Below are positions 1 through 10,480 of a DNA stretch of 64,000 nucleotides, piece after piece; positions within the stretch are counted from its first letter, which is position 1; the number at the start of each line of letters is the position of its first letter. Source of the stretch: Perca fluviatilis (taxonomy: Eukaryota > Chordata > Actinopteri > Perciformes > Percidae); contig NC_053114.1 of the NCBI RefSeq assembly GCF_010015445.1, forward strand, positions 19,609,724 to 19,673,723, given 5' to 3'. A program made the position numbers and the translations under genes. The notes below the pieces were generated by a model. It had not been told where the DNA came from. It saw only the letters and a program-made list of their open reading frames with translations, and did no database searches.

Positions 1-804
1 GAGCAGTGAGGTAATTCTGTTTCAATTCAGTGTTTCAAGTTGGAGGCAGTAACTTGCTGCTAAGGTCTCTGTCAAATCAAAAACGGTCATAAGCCACTTT
101 CTATATTGATGTCTCAAAAGACAAAGTTAAAGCTGCGGGAGACAGAATAAAAAAAAAAAAAAAAAAGAAGCTAGAATTTTAAGTAGAGCGAGACCTCCTC
201 CTGCAGCTCTCCCTTTCCCATCAGGCTTCATACAGTAACTCTTACGAGTACTAACCATTAATTTCATCCTGATGGCGTGCCGTTATATAGCAGCATGAGA
301 ATGACTGTTGCGTTTTCTTTGTAAAGCCCTTTGAAATGACATACTGTACTGTGAGGCTCTAGTTGGCTACAGAACAAAACTTGAATTAGCCGCAGCCCTG
401 AGCTAGGGTTAGTGGAAGGCTAAACTACTGGCTCGTCTACTGCACAAAGCTTCCTATCAGGCCGCCTGTGACGTGTCCTTGTTTGAATGGCAGCGGTAGA
501 CAGTGCTGCGGCTTCAGCCTCTGGTCCTGGCTAATGCTGCCAACCGAACAAGGAGACGCCAGAAGCGGTGTGAGAGGAAACCTAAACGCACAAACGAGCA
601 TGTGCTAGGCTAAAGGCTAACCCCAGCAGACTGACAGCAAATGTCTGCTCCCTGGACTATAAACTGGACTACATTACATAAATTGATCACGATAAAGTTT
701 CTTATCTAATAGTTTAGCCGTGAATTAGCTGCAGCCCAGGGCCTTTGGCTACGGTAAACTAAACTTTCACCGAAGGAGGTGTGCATTGGCAGAACAGCCA
801 ATAT

Positions 805-878
<74 letters not shown>

Positions 879-2070
879 ATGACCTGTGATTAACTAAAGT
901 CTCCTGTGACAGCTAGATTTACTAAAGCCTGAATACAGAGCCAAGGAGGAGATGCTGAAGTCTAGTTATTCCACAGACCACTTGTATTACAATTTGCTGA
1001 GAAGTATTATAGAATTTATGAATCCTATCACAGCTTTAAGGCCGTTTTTTATTTGACTAGCACAGTTTCCATTCAAAACATGCCTGTTTGGAACGGCCCG
1101 ATTGCTTGGCCTGTGTTATGAGAGCCAATCGGCAAAAGAAAAAAGGAGAAAAGGTGGAAGGCAATGAAAATAAAGAGTTTTTGTCTTAACTACATTTTAG
1201 TGTTGTCTGTTTCGTCAACGATATTGCAATGTTGATACCACCACACTCAGCGCTTAATGACAGGGGTGCTGTCTCGTCATTATTATCGTTAATGAATTTA
1301 ACACTTCAGCAGAGGTATTCATTTTCAAACTGGCTTAGTGGCTTGACGGTTATAAAGTAACGTTAAAGTATGGATTTAATTAACGGGAGGTATTTTGCCA
1401 ACGGTAATGTTATTAGTGTTATAAGTTGGCACACTTACACAACCTAGTCTGAGTGAGACAAGGGAAGAGAGCTCTCTGTGCCTGGTCAGCTCCGAGATAA
1501 CGTTATCTTCTGCCATCCGCTTAGAAGTGGTGAATTTACAGCTCACAGCAATTAATGTACGATAAAGTGTCTGGCTTTTGTTCTAGTGTCGGCAAAAAAT
1601 AGCTTTTTAGTGAGTTTCCTCTTGGCTAAATGCTCTGAGTGAATTTAAGCTGTTTTTTTATTATGAAAGGGTATCAAAGGAAGAGCCAGTGTTATGGCAG
1701 CGCTTTTCCCCCTCAACCTTCATTGTGCGATTGTTTAGTTTCAGTCAGTCAGTTTATTAATATCCAACATCCAACGCTGTCCAAACTCTCCAAATGTCAA
1801 ACCCCAAGTTCATTGGGTTCCCAGGAAGCCAAATGTGAAGTAGATTGGACCAACGGTTCTTGAGTTATTTGAAAAAAAAACACACACAGTGGGTCCTTGA
1901 TTTATAGTTGGATATCTTGGTTTTACTTTCTTTTCAATTGCACAAGGTACATTTGCATGGTCAAGCGCATGACAATTGAAAACAATTGTGTCACTCAGCT
2001 AAATGTTATGTGGCTTTTCTGTCATGATAACCCTTGAACAATTTAAATAAAAAAAATTATCTGTCCCCAG
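1..2070 (+). other. obi1: Intron of obi1 (rnf219)
   Basis: This stretch lies directly before the splice acceptor of the terminal obi1 exon (TCTGTCCCCAG at 2060-2070). I see no further exon in it. The only open frame of any length (1639-1863) has no family resemblance and no splice signals that fit. It holds an A-rich run near 150-167 and a (TC)n microsatellite. The end is set by the acceptor; the 5' donor lies outside the window or was not recognised. Confidence 0.75.
807..875. repeat. (TC)n microsatellite
   Basis: About 34 uninterrupted TC dinucleotides in the obi1 intron. Confidence 0.97.
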
Positions 2071-3442
2071 GTTTGGTCGTTATACAGTGGCAGCACTGGA
2101 AGCTAAAATCCAGCAGCACGAGCGTGATGTGGACCACTTAAAAAGGGCTCTGGAGCGCAGCGACCAGTACATCGAAGACCTGGAGTCTCGAGTCAGGAAG
2201 TCCGAGAAGCGACGTCTTGAAGGGCAGGAAGCATGCTGGAATAGCGAGGCCGAGGCAGAAGCTCCCACACAGCCGCACAAAATCAACATGATGATGAGAA
2301 GCTTGAGTGACAATGAGAGGGAGTCAATCTGCAGCAATCCAGTGGCAAAGGGTCGAACATTTTCTAGACATCACAGTTTGATATTCATGCCGTCTGCAGA
2401 TCACAAAGAGTCTAAGAAGAATCTGACGGGTGACCAGAAAACCAAGGACTTGGAAAGCACCTCCTCTGACCTTTTGCCCACCACACCGTCCTCTGCCTTC
2501 CGGTCCCTGACTCTGAGAAGCCCTGGCGTCCGTGAAAAGAAAGTTGCATTTAAACCTGCGTCTTATCTGAGGAGGCTTGATTTTGAAGACTTTCCCAGTC
2601 CTGGCGAAAGTAGCAGCACCATGGAGAACCAATTCAGCAGCCTCGACGAATTCCCCAACGACTTGCCTCCAGTTGCTGACGTGGAACCCTCAAAGTCTGT
2701 CTTCTGGGGTGGTTGGCAGAGATCTAAATCTAGTGACGAGTCATGTCCAGGTCCAAGTAAAGAAATCTCAGTGAAAGAAGAAGAGGACGACGTAGATGAT
2801 GACGAGCCTGGTGGCTTGCAGATTTCCAGCGAGGCCTCCATGGATGCCGCTTACATGGACAAAATCTCTGAGTTGGACTCCATGATGTTGGACGGAGAGA
2901 GCACCAGTAGCCGGGGATCACAGCTCTCCCTGGCTTCCTCCCCTCCCGCAGACTTGGACAACACTCTCGTCCCAGAACCACGAACCTGCCGGGATGGCCC
3001 GTCAAGCCGTGGTTGCAAACCTGTTATACAGTGTGACCAGAAGAACCACCCACCACGTGTCAACGTGGGTGGCCCCTTGAATGAGAAAGAGGCGCCAAAC
3101 GGCTCTGCAGAGGAATGTTTTGCTGCACTGGTGTCAGATAGGGAGAACGATGCCAATGTCCCTGACTGTGCAGGGCACGAAGGGCCCTCTCAGACTGATG
3201 AACTGTCTTTTGACTTGCTGTTTGATTCACTGGAAGAGAATAAGGCCGGTCCTTCTGGCTCTCTCAGTCCAGCAAGCCAAGACCATGATCGTGTAAACCT
3301 TTCCTCCTCCCCCATCTGCACCGGTAAACCTGTGAACACAACAAGAGACAGACACACACTGAACATCAGCCAGCCGACAAAGAGGAAGTCTCACAGTCCC
3401 TTTAACACAAGCAGTCCCACAAAACTTTCAAAGCTCATGTGA
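2071..3442 (+). CDS. obi1: ORC ubiquitin ligase 1 (RNF219), terminal coding exon, 5' partial
   Basis: OBI1 is a nuclear RING-type E3 ligase that binds the origin recognition complex and ubiquitylates ORC3 and ORC5 to promote origin firing. This exon carries its C-terminal 456 codons plus one base of a split codon at 2071. Visible parts in order: FGRYTVAALEAK followed by a heptad-like coiled coil (ALERSDQYIEDLESRV, about exon residues 10-45); a basic patch LRRLDFEDF (about 166-174); an acidic run EEEDDVDDDE (about 236-245); the block SEASMDAAYMDKISELDSMM (about 253-272); and a lysine-rich end beginning QPTKRK. The coiled coil, the SEASMDAAY block and the TKRK tail match vertebrate RNF219 as I remember it. 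The RING domain is upstream of the window. The start is the CCCCAG/G acceptor, not a methionine, so a GTG start at 2087 would be wrong. No frameshift or premature stop is seen. Confidence 0.93.
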
Positions 3443-3998
3443 AGGTTGTCAAAACGGAACCTGTGTGTGTGTGTGTGTCACTGTACCGTGCACTGTAGTG
3501 CGTTTTGTTCAGGTTTCGCAACCAAAACATTAACTCAATATTGCTTCAGAAAAAAATTGTGAGTGTGATGCTCCGGTGTAAGTTATTGTCATTTTGTCTG
3601 TTATATTGTATGAATTGAAGACAAAATATGACAGCTTTGTCAGATAGCTTTTTTGTGTGTAGTATACTTGTAGGTCTCAGTGGCAGTTAAATGCTTTTAA
3701 AGCCAGCCTTTACAGTCTGAAATTCTGTCTGTGTTGTAATCTGACAAACGCTTCTGTGCTGTTCTTTGTCATACTGTAGTGCACCAGTTTTGGTGCAAAG
3801 ACATTTTCATACTTTCAGCCTACTTGTATGTGTTTGTCATTTCAAGTTATTCAGTAAACGTGGTCCTCGTGGTAATCTTTTTATGATGACATGCAATACT
3901 GAAGACAGATGAACACAACTGTCATGAAAAACTGATATTTTGAAATACATTTTGCAATGCAAGAGTGTTAAGAAAATAAAATAGTTATGCAAGGAGAA
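3443..3998 (+). other. obi1: obi1 3' UTR
   Basis: Sequence between the TGA stop and the first good poly(A) signal. It contains a short (GT)n near 3463-3478 and T/A-rich DNA. The exact cleavage point is inferred, about 18 nt after the signal. Confidence 0.7.
3975..3980 (+). terminator. obi1: Poly(A) signal of obi1
   Basis: Canonical AATAAA 533 nt after the stop, followed by T-rich sequence (4014-4022) that would serve as a downstream element. It is the only good match before the pou4f1 upstream region. Confidence 0.7.
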
Positions 3999-4970
3999 AC
4001 AATGTATGAAACTGTTTTTTTTTGCGATTCTTTACATTGTCTTTTATTTTTTTGCAGTGTCTTGAGCACAATCTTACGTGGGCTACCATAGTGGCCTGCA
4101 TTTTGTGGGGAATTTTCCACATTGGGATTTCTAGTGGAATTTGGGATTAATATTTAGTGGACATTGCGTTATTTCTCTTTGTGCTACTTTTCCACATAAT
4201 TTGCATTACATTAAATGGTAATTATTAATCTGATACCATTAAAAGTAAAAAAACGTATAGCTTGTTCATGCTGATAAATGCATGTTGTAGCCTATAACGA
4301 CACACATTAGAGACCTCACGCACAGTAATTCCGTTGTAGCAGAAAGCACCTTATTTATTATGCAAATTTAACGATATCATGTATATTTCACATACCTCTA
4401 ATTGCTGCATGAAATTTTAATCGGGTAACCGTTGTGGTTTGAATAAATGAAGTGTTAATTCATTGGGATTAATTCATTTAGGTAAAGACTGTGTACAAGG
4501 TTACGCTGGTGTATTAAATCAATTTGTTTAGTGCTCATCTGGTGATGATGGGCTTTAATGATAAGGCGGCGGTCTCATTACTTCTAAGGGTTAAGATGAG
4601 AGACAGTGGGCCAAGAACAGAGCCCACTGGCAAGGCGAGCAACCTACATATTTAACATTTTAATGAAAAACTAGTCAATAAAATACACAATACATTATAA
4701 TATTGCTTTCACTCATGACACAATAATGAATGATTAGCCTACTCATATTTTTTTCATCTTCCCCACCTATACTATATTTGAACAACTTCCTGAAATCAGA
4801 TAGATAAAGCCCGGTATTAAGTATATGGCAGCGAAAATCAACAGCGTTAAGTCAATGGTTTCCACACCTCCAAGGAAAGAATAAGGCCTAAAGGCATTGG
4901 GACCTGCGCAGTTCGGTGGCTGGAGTGGAGTGGAGTGAGCCTTTAAAAAACGCAGGCGTCTAGTCTCCAG
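3999..4970 (+). promoter_or_regulatory. pou4f1: Intergenic spacer and upstream promoter region of pou4f1
   Basis: The whole gap between the obi1 poly(A) site and the pou4f1 leader is only about 1 kb, so it must hold the proximal promoter. It is AT-rich to about 4780 and more balanced after that. A TATA-like TTTAAAAAA lies at 4942-4950, behind a GGAGT-repeated run (4921-4938), which would place the start near 4975. ATTATTAAT at 4221-4229 resembles POU-IV binding sites, and Brn3a is known to autoregulate. The start site and the element are inferences. Confidence 0.5.
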
Positions 4971-5327
4971 ATGTTACAGCCTGCCCTGTGAGCAGTTTTT
5001 TAATCTGTCAGCCTGTTCACTGTTCTGGCAGTTTGTGTCTCGCGAGAGCAGCCGAGCACGGGCTTGACGAGATCTGAGGCGCTCAGGTGTAAGAGCCTCT
5101 CTCATCCCCAGCAGTGGGAAACAGTAGACAGATAAGTGCGTCTGAGAGACTGCAGGCATCTCTGTGATCTCCGGGCTCAAGGCTGCACTCGGCGCACTAC
5201 ACAGCGAACTGCACTGCATCATTACTGGATAGGCAAAGGATCACTGTGTATCTATGACTATTTTCCTGCTCTTGTAGCAGTTTTCCCCCCTTCTTCCCGT
5301 GCACTTTAATTGGAGAAGCTCGCCAAG
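4971..5327 (+). other. pou4f1: pou4f1 5' UTR (approximate), with a small upstream ORF
   Basis: GC-balanced leader between the inferred start and the ATG pair at 5328-5333. A 7-codon upstream ORF (ATG at 5254, TAG ending 5277) closes 50 nt before the main start. A second tiny one at 4971-4991 is only in the mRNA if transcription begins before it. The extent is inferred. Confidence 0.45.
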
Positions 5328-5450
5328 ATGATGTCCATGAACAGCAAACAGCCGCACTTCGCAATGCATCCCTCTTTACCCGAGCACAAGTACACCACTT
5401 TGCATTCCAGCTCGGAAGCTATAAGGAGAGCCTGTCTACAAACTCCACAG
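5328..5450 (+). other. pou4f1: pou4f1 coding exon 1
   Basis: 41 codons, MMSMNSK to LQTPQ, ending at the donor CACAG/GTAAAT in phase 0. Reading on past 5450 loses all family similarity, which confirms the splice. Confidence 0.96.
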
Positions 5451-6867
5451 GTAAATTATACCCCAAAAAACTTTGACTTTTTCATTTTCGTGCCTAGGCT
5501 GCATGTAGCGCTTGAACGCTGTTTGTGCGTAATAACAAGGGGTGCTCCAAGGCACATTCAGCCAAGACGCGCACTTTATGTTTTTTCATGTATTCCGCGG
5601 CAATCACTCGGAATAGTCTTCTTTTCGAAAGCATGCTGACGCAAAGCCTGGTTTTAGCCTAGTGTTTTTGTATTCATTTTTATGACTTGCCACTTCGGAA
5701 GAATATTGCGGCTGTGTTATGTGTCGCCAAAAGTCCAGACTGACTGATACATTTATTTATGTTTTCTTATTTCTTCTTTTCTCTGACGTCTTCCTTTTTT
5801 CTCTCCGTGTCTTACCACTTTTCTTACCCATTTCGCACTCCTTCATTCTCCCCTTTTCTTCATTTTAATTGCCGCCCTTGCAGCTACAGAATAACATATT
5901 TGCGAGCCTGGATGAGACCCTGCTGGCCCGGGCTGAGGCTTTGGCGGCCGTGGACATCGCCGTGTCCCAGGGCAAGACGCACCCGTTCAAGCCCGACGCC
6001 ACCTACCACACGATGAGCACGGTGCCATGCTCGTCGACATCCACTGTGCCACTGGCCCACCACCACCATCACCACCACCACCACCACCATCAGAACCTGG
6101 AGCCACAGGATATCATGGACCACATCACCTCGCCGTCCCTCGCCCTGATGTCCGGTGCGCACGACGGGTCCGGTGGAGGAGGCGGTGGCGGCGGAGGTGG
6201 CGGCGGAGGGCTCATCTCCACCTCCTCTGCCCACCCGCACTCTCACATGCACGGCTTGAGTCACCTCTCCCACCAGGCTATGAGCATGAACTCGCCTCTC
6301 ACCCACCACGGGCTCTTACCGGGCCATCACGGGGGGAGCCAAGTCGGCCCAGGACTCACTAACACCGGACTCTCCTCCATCAATGACTCAGACACAGACC
6401 CAAGGGAGCTGGAGGCTTTCGCGGAGCGCTTCAAGCAGCGGAGGATCAAACTGGGGGTGACCCAGGCGGACGTGGGAGGCGCTCTGGCTAATCTCAAAAT
6501 CCCCGGCGTGGGATCACTGAGCCAAAGTACAATTTGTCGATTCGAGTCGTTAACTCTCTCCCACAACAACATGATTGCGCTCAAACCTATCCTCCAGGCC
6601 TGGCTAGAGGAGGCCGAGGGGGCCCAGAGGGAGAAAATGAGCAAACCTGACATTTTCAACGGAGGGGAAAAGAAACGCAAGAGGACCTCGATAGCGGCCC
6701 CAGAAAAGAGGTCTTTGGAGGCTTACTTCGCCGTACAGCCTCGGCCGTCGTCCGAGAAAATAGCAGCTATAGCGGAAAAGTTGGACCTGAAAAAAAATGT
6801 GGTGCGAGTGTGGTTTTGTAACCAAAGACAGAAGCAGAAGAGGTTGAAATTTTCCGCTGCTCACTGA
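5328..6867 (+). CDS. pou4f1: POU domain class 4 transcription factor 1 (Brn3a), complete; join(5328..5450,5884..6867)
   Basis: A sequence-specific nuclear transcription factor of sensory neurons, retinal ganglion cells and habenula. Two coding exons join in phase 0 to give 368 residues. The N-terminus MMSMNSKQPHFAMHP is diagnostic of Brn3a. In order: POU-IV box RAEALAAVDI (57-66), an 11-His tract (100-110), a 13-Gly tract (138-150), the POU-specific domain (about 214-288, DPRELEAFAERFKQRR to LEEAE) and the homeodomain (304-363). The recognition helix is RVWFCNQRQ, with W351, the POU-class Cys at homeodomain position 50 (C353) and the DNA-contact Asn51 (N354). It ends KRLKFSAAH. Mammalian Brn3a is about 420 residues; the difference lies in the low-complexity linker. 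Of the ATGs at 5328 and 5331 the first is chosen because the family starts MMSMN. The obi1 neighbour supports pou4f1 over pou4f2 or pou4f3. No lesion is seen. Confidence 0.97.
5451..5883 (+). other. pou4f1: pou4f1 intron 1
   Basis: 433 nt GT-AG intron. The last 125 nt are almost wholly pyrimidine before CCCTTGCAG/CTACAG. The single intron after the short first exon is the standard POU4F1 structure. In mammals a short isoform lacks exon 1; no internal promoter can be identified here. Confidence 0.93.
6058..6090 (+). repeat. pou4f1: Poly-histidine tract in pou4f1
   Basis: Eleven His codons, CAC except for two CAT interruptions. A His tract here is a family trait of Brn3a and is linked to nuclear-speckle targeting in other His-repeat proteins. 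Confidence 0.95.
6172..6210 (+). repeat. pou4f1: Poly-glycine tract in pou4f1
   Basis: Thirteen Gly codons using mixed GGT, GGA, GGC and GGG, so it is not a pure triplet microsatellite. Confidence 0.95.
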
Positions 6868-7739
6868 TGGGCAAAGAAAAGAAAAAGAAAAAAAAAAAGT
6901 TGTGGGACCGAATTTGGGGACCAAGAGACACTAAGACACCATTTTCAGTCTTTTGTCTCCAGCGATTTTACACGTTGGTGCACAATGGGCTTTAGATAGG
7001 CCTACCCATTTTATGAGGCTTCATATATCTTGTTTATTTTCACGTTATCGGTGAATGTGAAGTATGCAAATAACAGATTACACAAGTTTCGCTCAGTTGT
7101 TACGAGGGAAAAAGTTTAGCGACGTCGAAATTGCCTTTTAAAACATGTGGAGGGAGGTAATTTGCTTGATACTATAGCGAGTTATTTTCTCCTGATAGGC
7201 CTATTATTTGAAGTATAGCCATTTACGAATTACCTCATTGATTGTTGAACTGTGTTTCTGGTTTGATTTTTGTCGTTGTTGGTATAGAATATTTCATGAA
7301 TCTGTTCATTTATTCATGTGTTCATTTCTTCTTCTTTTGGAGGCTGCTATAAACTCAAGTTTAGTTGCAAACGTTCATGGCTATAACGAAAACATTGTTT
7401 AGGCCTGCATGGAATCCTAATTCACGGGCGGCAATTTAGGCTGTCACATCTAGAGATATATTTATTTTGAATTTGCACAAAAGACCCTTTAGGTTTATAG
7501 ATCGGTTGATGTCGAAATGTTTTTTGTATATACAGACATCACTTTGTCACTTATCAGAGGTGAGCTCCAGTGTTTTGGAAGTCAATTATAGGCTCTATTG
7601 ACACCATTGGCATCACGAGGAGGAGTTCCAAACAGATCCAGAGAGCACGAAATCCTTGTCTGCTTCATCAAGGAGATAGCACCACGGAAACAAAACAAGT
7701 TTTCTTTCATGTGTTTTAGTTTGCAGTGCAAACACACAT

Positions 7740-7871
7740 AAAAAAAAAAAAAAAAATAAAAAAAAAAAAAATTAAAAAAAAAAAATTTTTAAAACACTCA
7801 ATGCATTGAAAAAAAAAAAACCCCTTAAAAAAAAGGGGTGTGTTCAGAGAGACCTTTTTTTGGGGGGGGGG
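7740..7871. other. Homopolymer patch, probable assembly artefact
   Basis: Successive runs of A (15 or more, broken by single T), then AAAAACCCCTT, A8, GGGG, T7 and G10. Homopolymer blocks meeting end to end like this are not a known repeat and resemble low-quality consensus or gap filling. Confidence 0.55.
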
Positions 7872-8147
7872 TGTAAGTCACTGTTAAATGCCTGTTTTCA
7901 TATCAAGATCACCACGTTGTTTGTCGTGTTAATTGTTACGGAAACGTTGTGTAAGTAATATATTTTACTTTGTGCACAAGTATGTTTACAAAACTGCGGC
8001 GACATGTGCATCATGGAAAAATGTCCCACTGTCTCCTTCCCTCTCTCACAACTTCTCTCTACTCTCTTCTGTTGTTCTCTTACTTTCATTGGTACTATTC
8101 ATCCTGTAAGCCAAATTCAACAGGGAGGTGTGTTCCAGCAATCTTCT

Positions 8148-8153
8148 AATAAA
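8148..8153 (+). terminator. pou4f1: Possible poly(A) signal of pou4f1
   Basis: AATAAA in CTAATAAATTG, 1281 nt after the stop. Other signals further on are possible. Confidence 0.35.
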
Positions 8154-8553
8154 TTGAAGAAAGAAATCGATGCTTTTCTGGTTGTGATTGGGCCCACACT
8201 GAGCATAATTATTACGGTCTTAATTTGAATGTATTACTGTGGCCACAGCTTCATATAAATGATGACGTTATTTTATTTTAGATGTCAGTTTTGTAATGAT
8301 TTTAAATGTCTTAATTTAACAGTTTTCTCTTGCATTTTTACATTGGAGATAAAAACGTTCATCAATCGAACAAATTCTTGGATGTCTTCAAAGTTTGTCT
8401 GATTTATGGTTGGGTAAAAATGCCCCATTTGGCAGCATGAAATCTATGCAAATCTTATCTAGGCCATTGACACATTGTAAAACTGAAATAGATGTTCGCT
8501 TCTTGTTTAAAAAAACAACAACTTTAATACATAAAAAAAAATCAACAATATGT

Positions 8554-8579
8554 ATAATAATAATAATAATACAAATACA

Positions 8580-8627
<48 letters not shown>

Positions 8628-8655
8628 GATAATAATAATAATCATAATAATAATG
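8554..8655. repeat. (ATA/ATGATA)n low-complexity tract
   Basis: Interleaved TAA and TGATAA units over about 100 nt. The open frames across it on both strands are repeat artefacts. Confidence 0.95.
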
Positions 8656-8965
8656 GGCGTATAATAACAAAAAATAAGTGTTTGAAAATTTAAGGAATGT
8701 TACATTTTTAAATGGCACAACAGACCAAGTTAATTGATCTAATAACTATAATTATAACCAGTGATTTAAATAGGGCATTGGTATGTTGTATGTTGTTTTA
8801 GTTTCCATCTGTTTGAATATTTGCACCCTTAATGGCCTTAATTACAGCAGAATAGGCTGTTAAATGAAACATTGATTTGTATGTCTGGAATTCTTAACTA
8901 AGATAAAGTTACCTTGTTGCTGTGTTGAAACAGGCATAACAATTAACATTTAATGAAGTTTCACA

Positions 8966-8968
<3 letters not shown>

Positions 8969-9015
<47 letters not shown>
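8969..9015. repeat. (GA)n microsatellite
   Basis: About 23 uninterrupted GA units. Confidence 0.97.
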
Positions 9016-9016
<1 letters not shown>

Positions 9017-9796
9017 AGAAGAAATTAAAGAAAAGTAGAAAGGTGTGTAACCTCGACCCTACTCCAACTATTTCTATTCACCCAATACTCTCAGAAATAA
9101 TTTTTGGTGGGCTTCAGTTTCCGCTGCATTTAAACGAATTTTTAAATGCAGGTAATGCAATATTAATCGCGATTTGCTGATATAAAATGCAATATTTTTA
9201 GACAGCTATCGGGGATTTCAGGCGGCAGGGAGGCAGGCGGATGAAGGAAGCAGCTGTTTAACGGCACAGAAAGCTGCTCCTTATTGCTTTTCTTTAGCTG
9301 TTGGCTACACGGAAAGAGGAGTGAGCGATTCCTTGACGTGAGTAAAATATTTTTAGTCTTATGTCTTTGTTAATCTTCAGTGTTTGGCAGGGATAACATA
9401 TTTTGATCCTATTATTACTTCGTCAAAAGTATTTGTTTTATGCATGGTAAATTGTGGGTCACAGTACGTCGTGGTCACTCCACACTGAATTGCCTCGCTC
9501 TAGTCTTTACATTTTGTACGAAATAATGCCAAACGTTTATGATTGTAATGTAAATGTTATAAGAAGGAAATTGTGAAAAAAAACAGCTTTTTTATTTAGC
9601 TCTAACAAAAAATTTACTTTTCTTAACGTGAAAACCCCACAAAAGATTTCTTGATTTAGGCTAGGTTATTAACATCGCAAATCCTAAATGAATTCGGACG
9701 AATTCACACAGCTAAGGCAGCATTTTGAGCTTGTATCCCTGTGTGTAACTTACATACACATACATACACAGGTACATGTAGGCTACATGTATGTGC

Positions 9797-9852
<56 letters not shown>

Positions 9853-9907
9853 GCCCGTCCGTCCGTCCGTCCGTCCGTCCATCCATCCATCCATCTATCT
9901 ATCTATC
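9797..9907. repeat. Compound tetranucleotide (GTCT)n(GTCC)n(ATCC)n(ATCT)n
   Basis: Four tetranucleotide phases in series, each one substitution from the next, about 110 nt in all. This is stepwise decay and re-expansion of a single array. Confidence 0.97.
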
Positions 9908-10079
9908 ATATATAATTATATATAATCTGTTCAAAGTTTACCCATCTAACACAACCTACAGAGAGTAACACAACACCGCTGGCACTGAACACACTCCACG
10001 CGCGGCACCACACGCGCCACATGGCAATAATTTCAGCACCACGAACAGCTCCGTTGGCGGATTGAAGAGTAATGCATTA

Positions 10080-10480
10080 TTGAAAGCCTATATCAAACAG
10101 CTCTGGGGTGCTGTCTATCTGCACAAGGGCTCTGGATGAAGTCGGACTGTCTGCCTGCACAATAGCCTCTAATATGTTAATGGCCGTAGGGGATGCTTGA
10201 GGTGCCGTCCCCAGCTGCCTCGCCTACCATATGTCAGCCCGTTACGACAGAGTCCTCTATTAATCAGGTGGATATTTCATCAGTAACTTCACCGATATCA
10301 TAACCCTTAAAGCTCTATCAATAGTGGGCCGCAGCATCGCCTGATCGTAGGTATTGTAATTGCCTGGCCCTGAAAGGGCCTTCTCCCTATATCATGTCTA
10401 CATCATTTAGGTCTTTTAGGGCCTTCCCCCTCCACACCTCCTCTCGTCCTATCCCATGATGCTTTGGGTGCCTTCCCTAT
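10080..10480. promoter_or_regulatory. Candidate conserved enhancer with an E-box cluster
   Basis: Complex, non-repetitive DNA of balanced composition between AT-rich flanks. E-boxes CAGCTG (10212-10217), CATATG (10228-10233) and CAGGTG (10265-10270) lie within 60 nt, the last beside TTAATCA. bHLH factors act upstream of Brn3a in sensory and retinal lineages, so a cluster here would make sense. Function is inferred. Confidence 0.3.

Larger units (their letters stand above)
5884..6867 (+). other. pou4f1: pou4f1 coding exon 2
   Basis: 327 codons from LQNNIFASLDE to the TGA at 6865-6867. It carries the POU-IV box, both homopolymer tracts and both DNA-binding domains (homeodomain at 6670-6849). 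Confidence 0.96.
6868..8175 (+). other. pou4f1: pou4f1 3' UTR (approximate)
   Basis: Non-coding sequence after the stop, ending near the first clear AATAAA outside an A-run. AT-rich 3' UTRs of 1-2 kb are usual for this gene. The patch at 7740-7871 inside it is suspect. The end is inferred only. Confidence 0.4.
8176..10079. other. Non-coding DNA downstream of pou4f1
   Basis: No exon seen. It contains three microsatellites (listed separately) and otherwise AT-rich unique-looking sequence. It may include further 3' UTR. Confidence 0.7.

Noticed and set aside
2087..3442. obi1 as a 451-residue protein starting at GTG
   Set aside because: The family resemblance continues upstream (FGRYT) to a splice acceptor at 2070; the GTG is an internal Val codon.
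5310..5639. 109-residue frame starting at TTG and running through the pou4f1 donor
   Set aside because: The true start is ATG at 5328, and similarity stops exactly at the GT donor at 5451.
5884..6309. 141-residue open frame on the minus strand across pou4f1 exon 2
   Set aside because: It is the antisense shadow of GC-rich His and Gly codon tracts; its Val/Gly-rich text has no domain and the + strand frame is a certain gene.
8554..8655. Transmembrane-like poly-Ile frames on both strands
   Set aside because: ATA/ATG repeat translation.
9797..9907. Regular repeats suggesting a CRISPR-like array
   Set aside because: Contiguous tetranucleotides with no spacers, in a eukaryotic genome.
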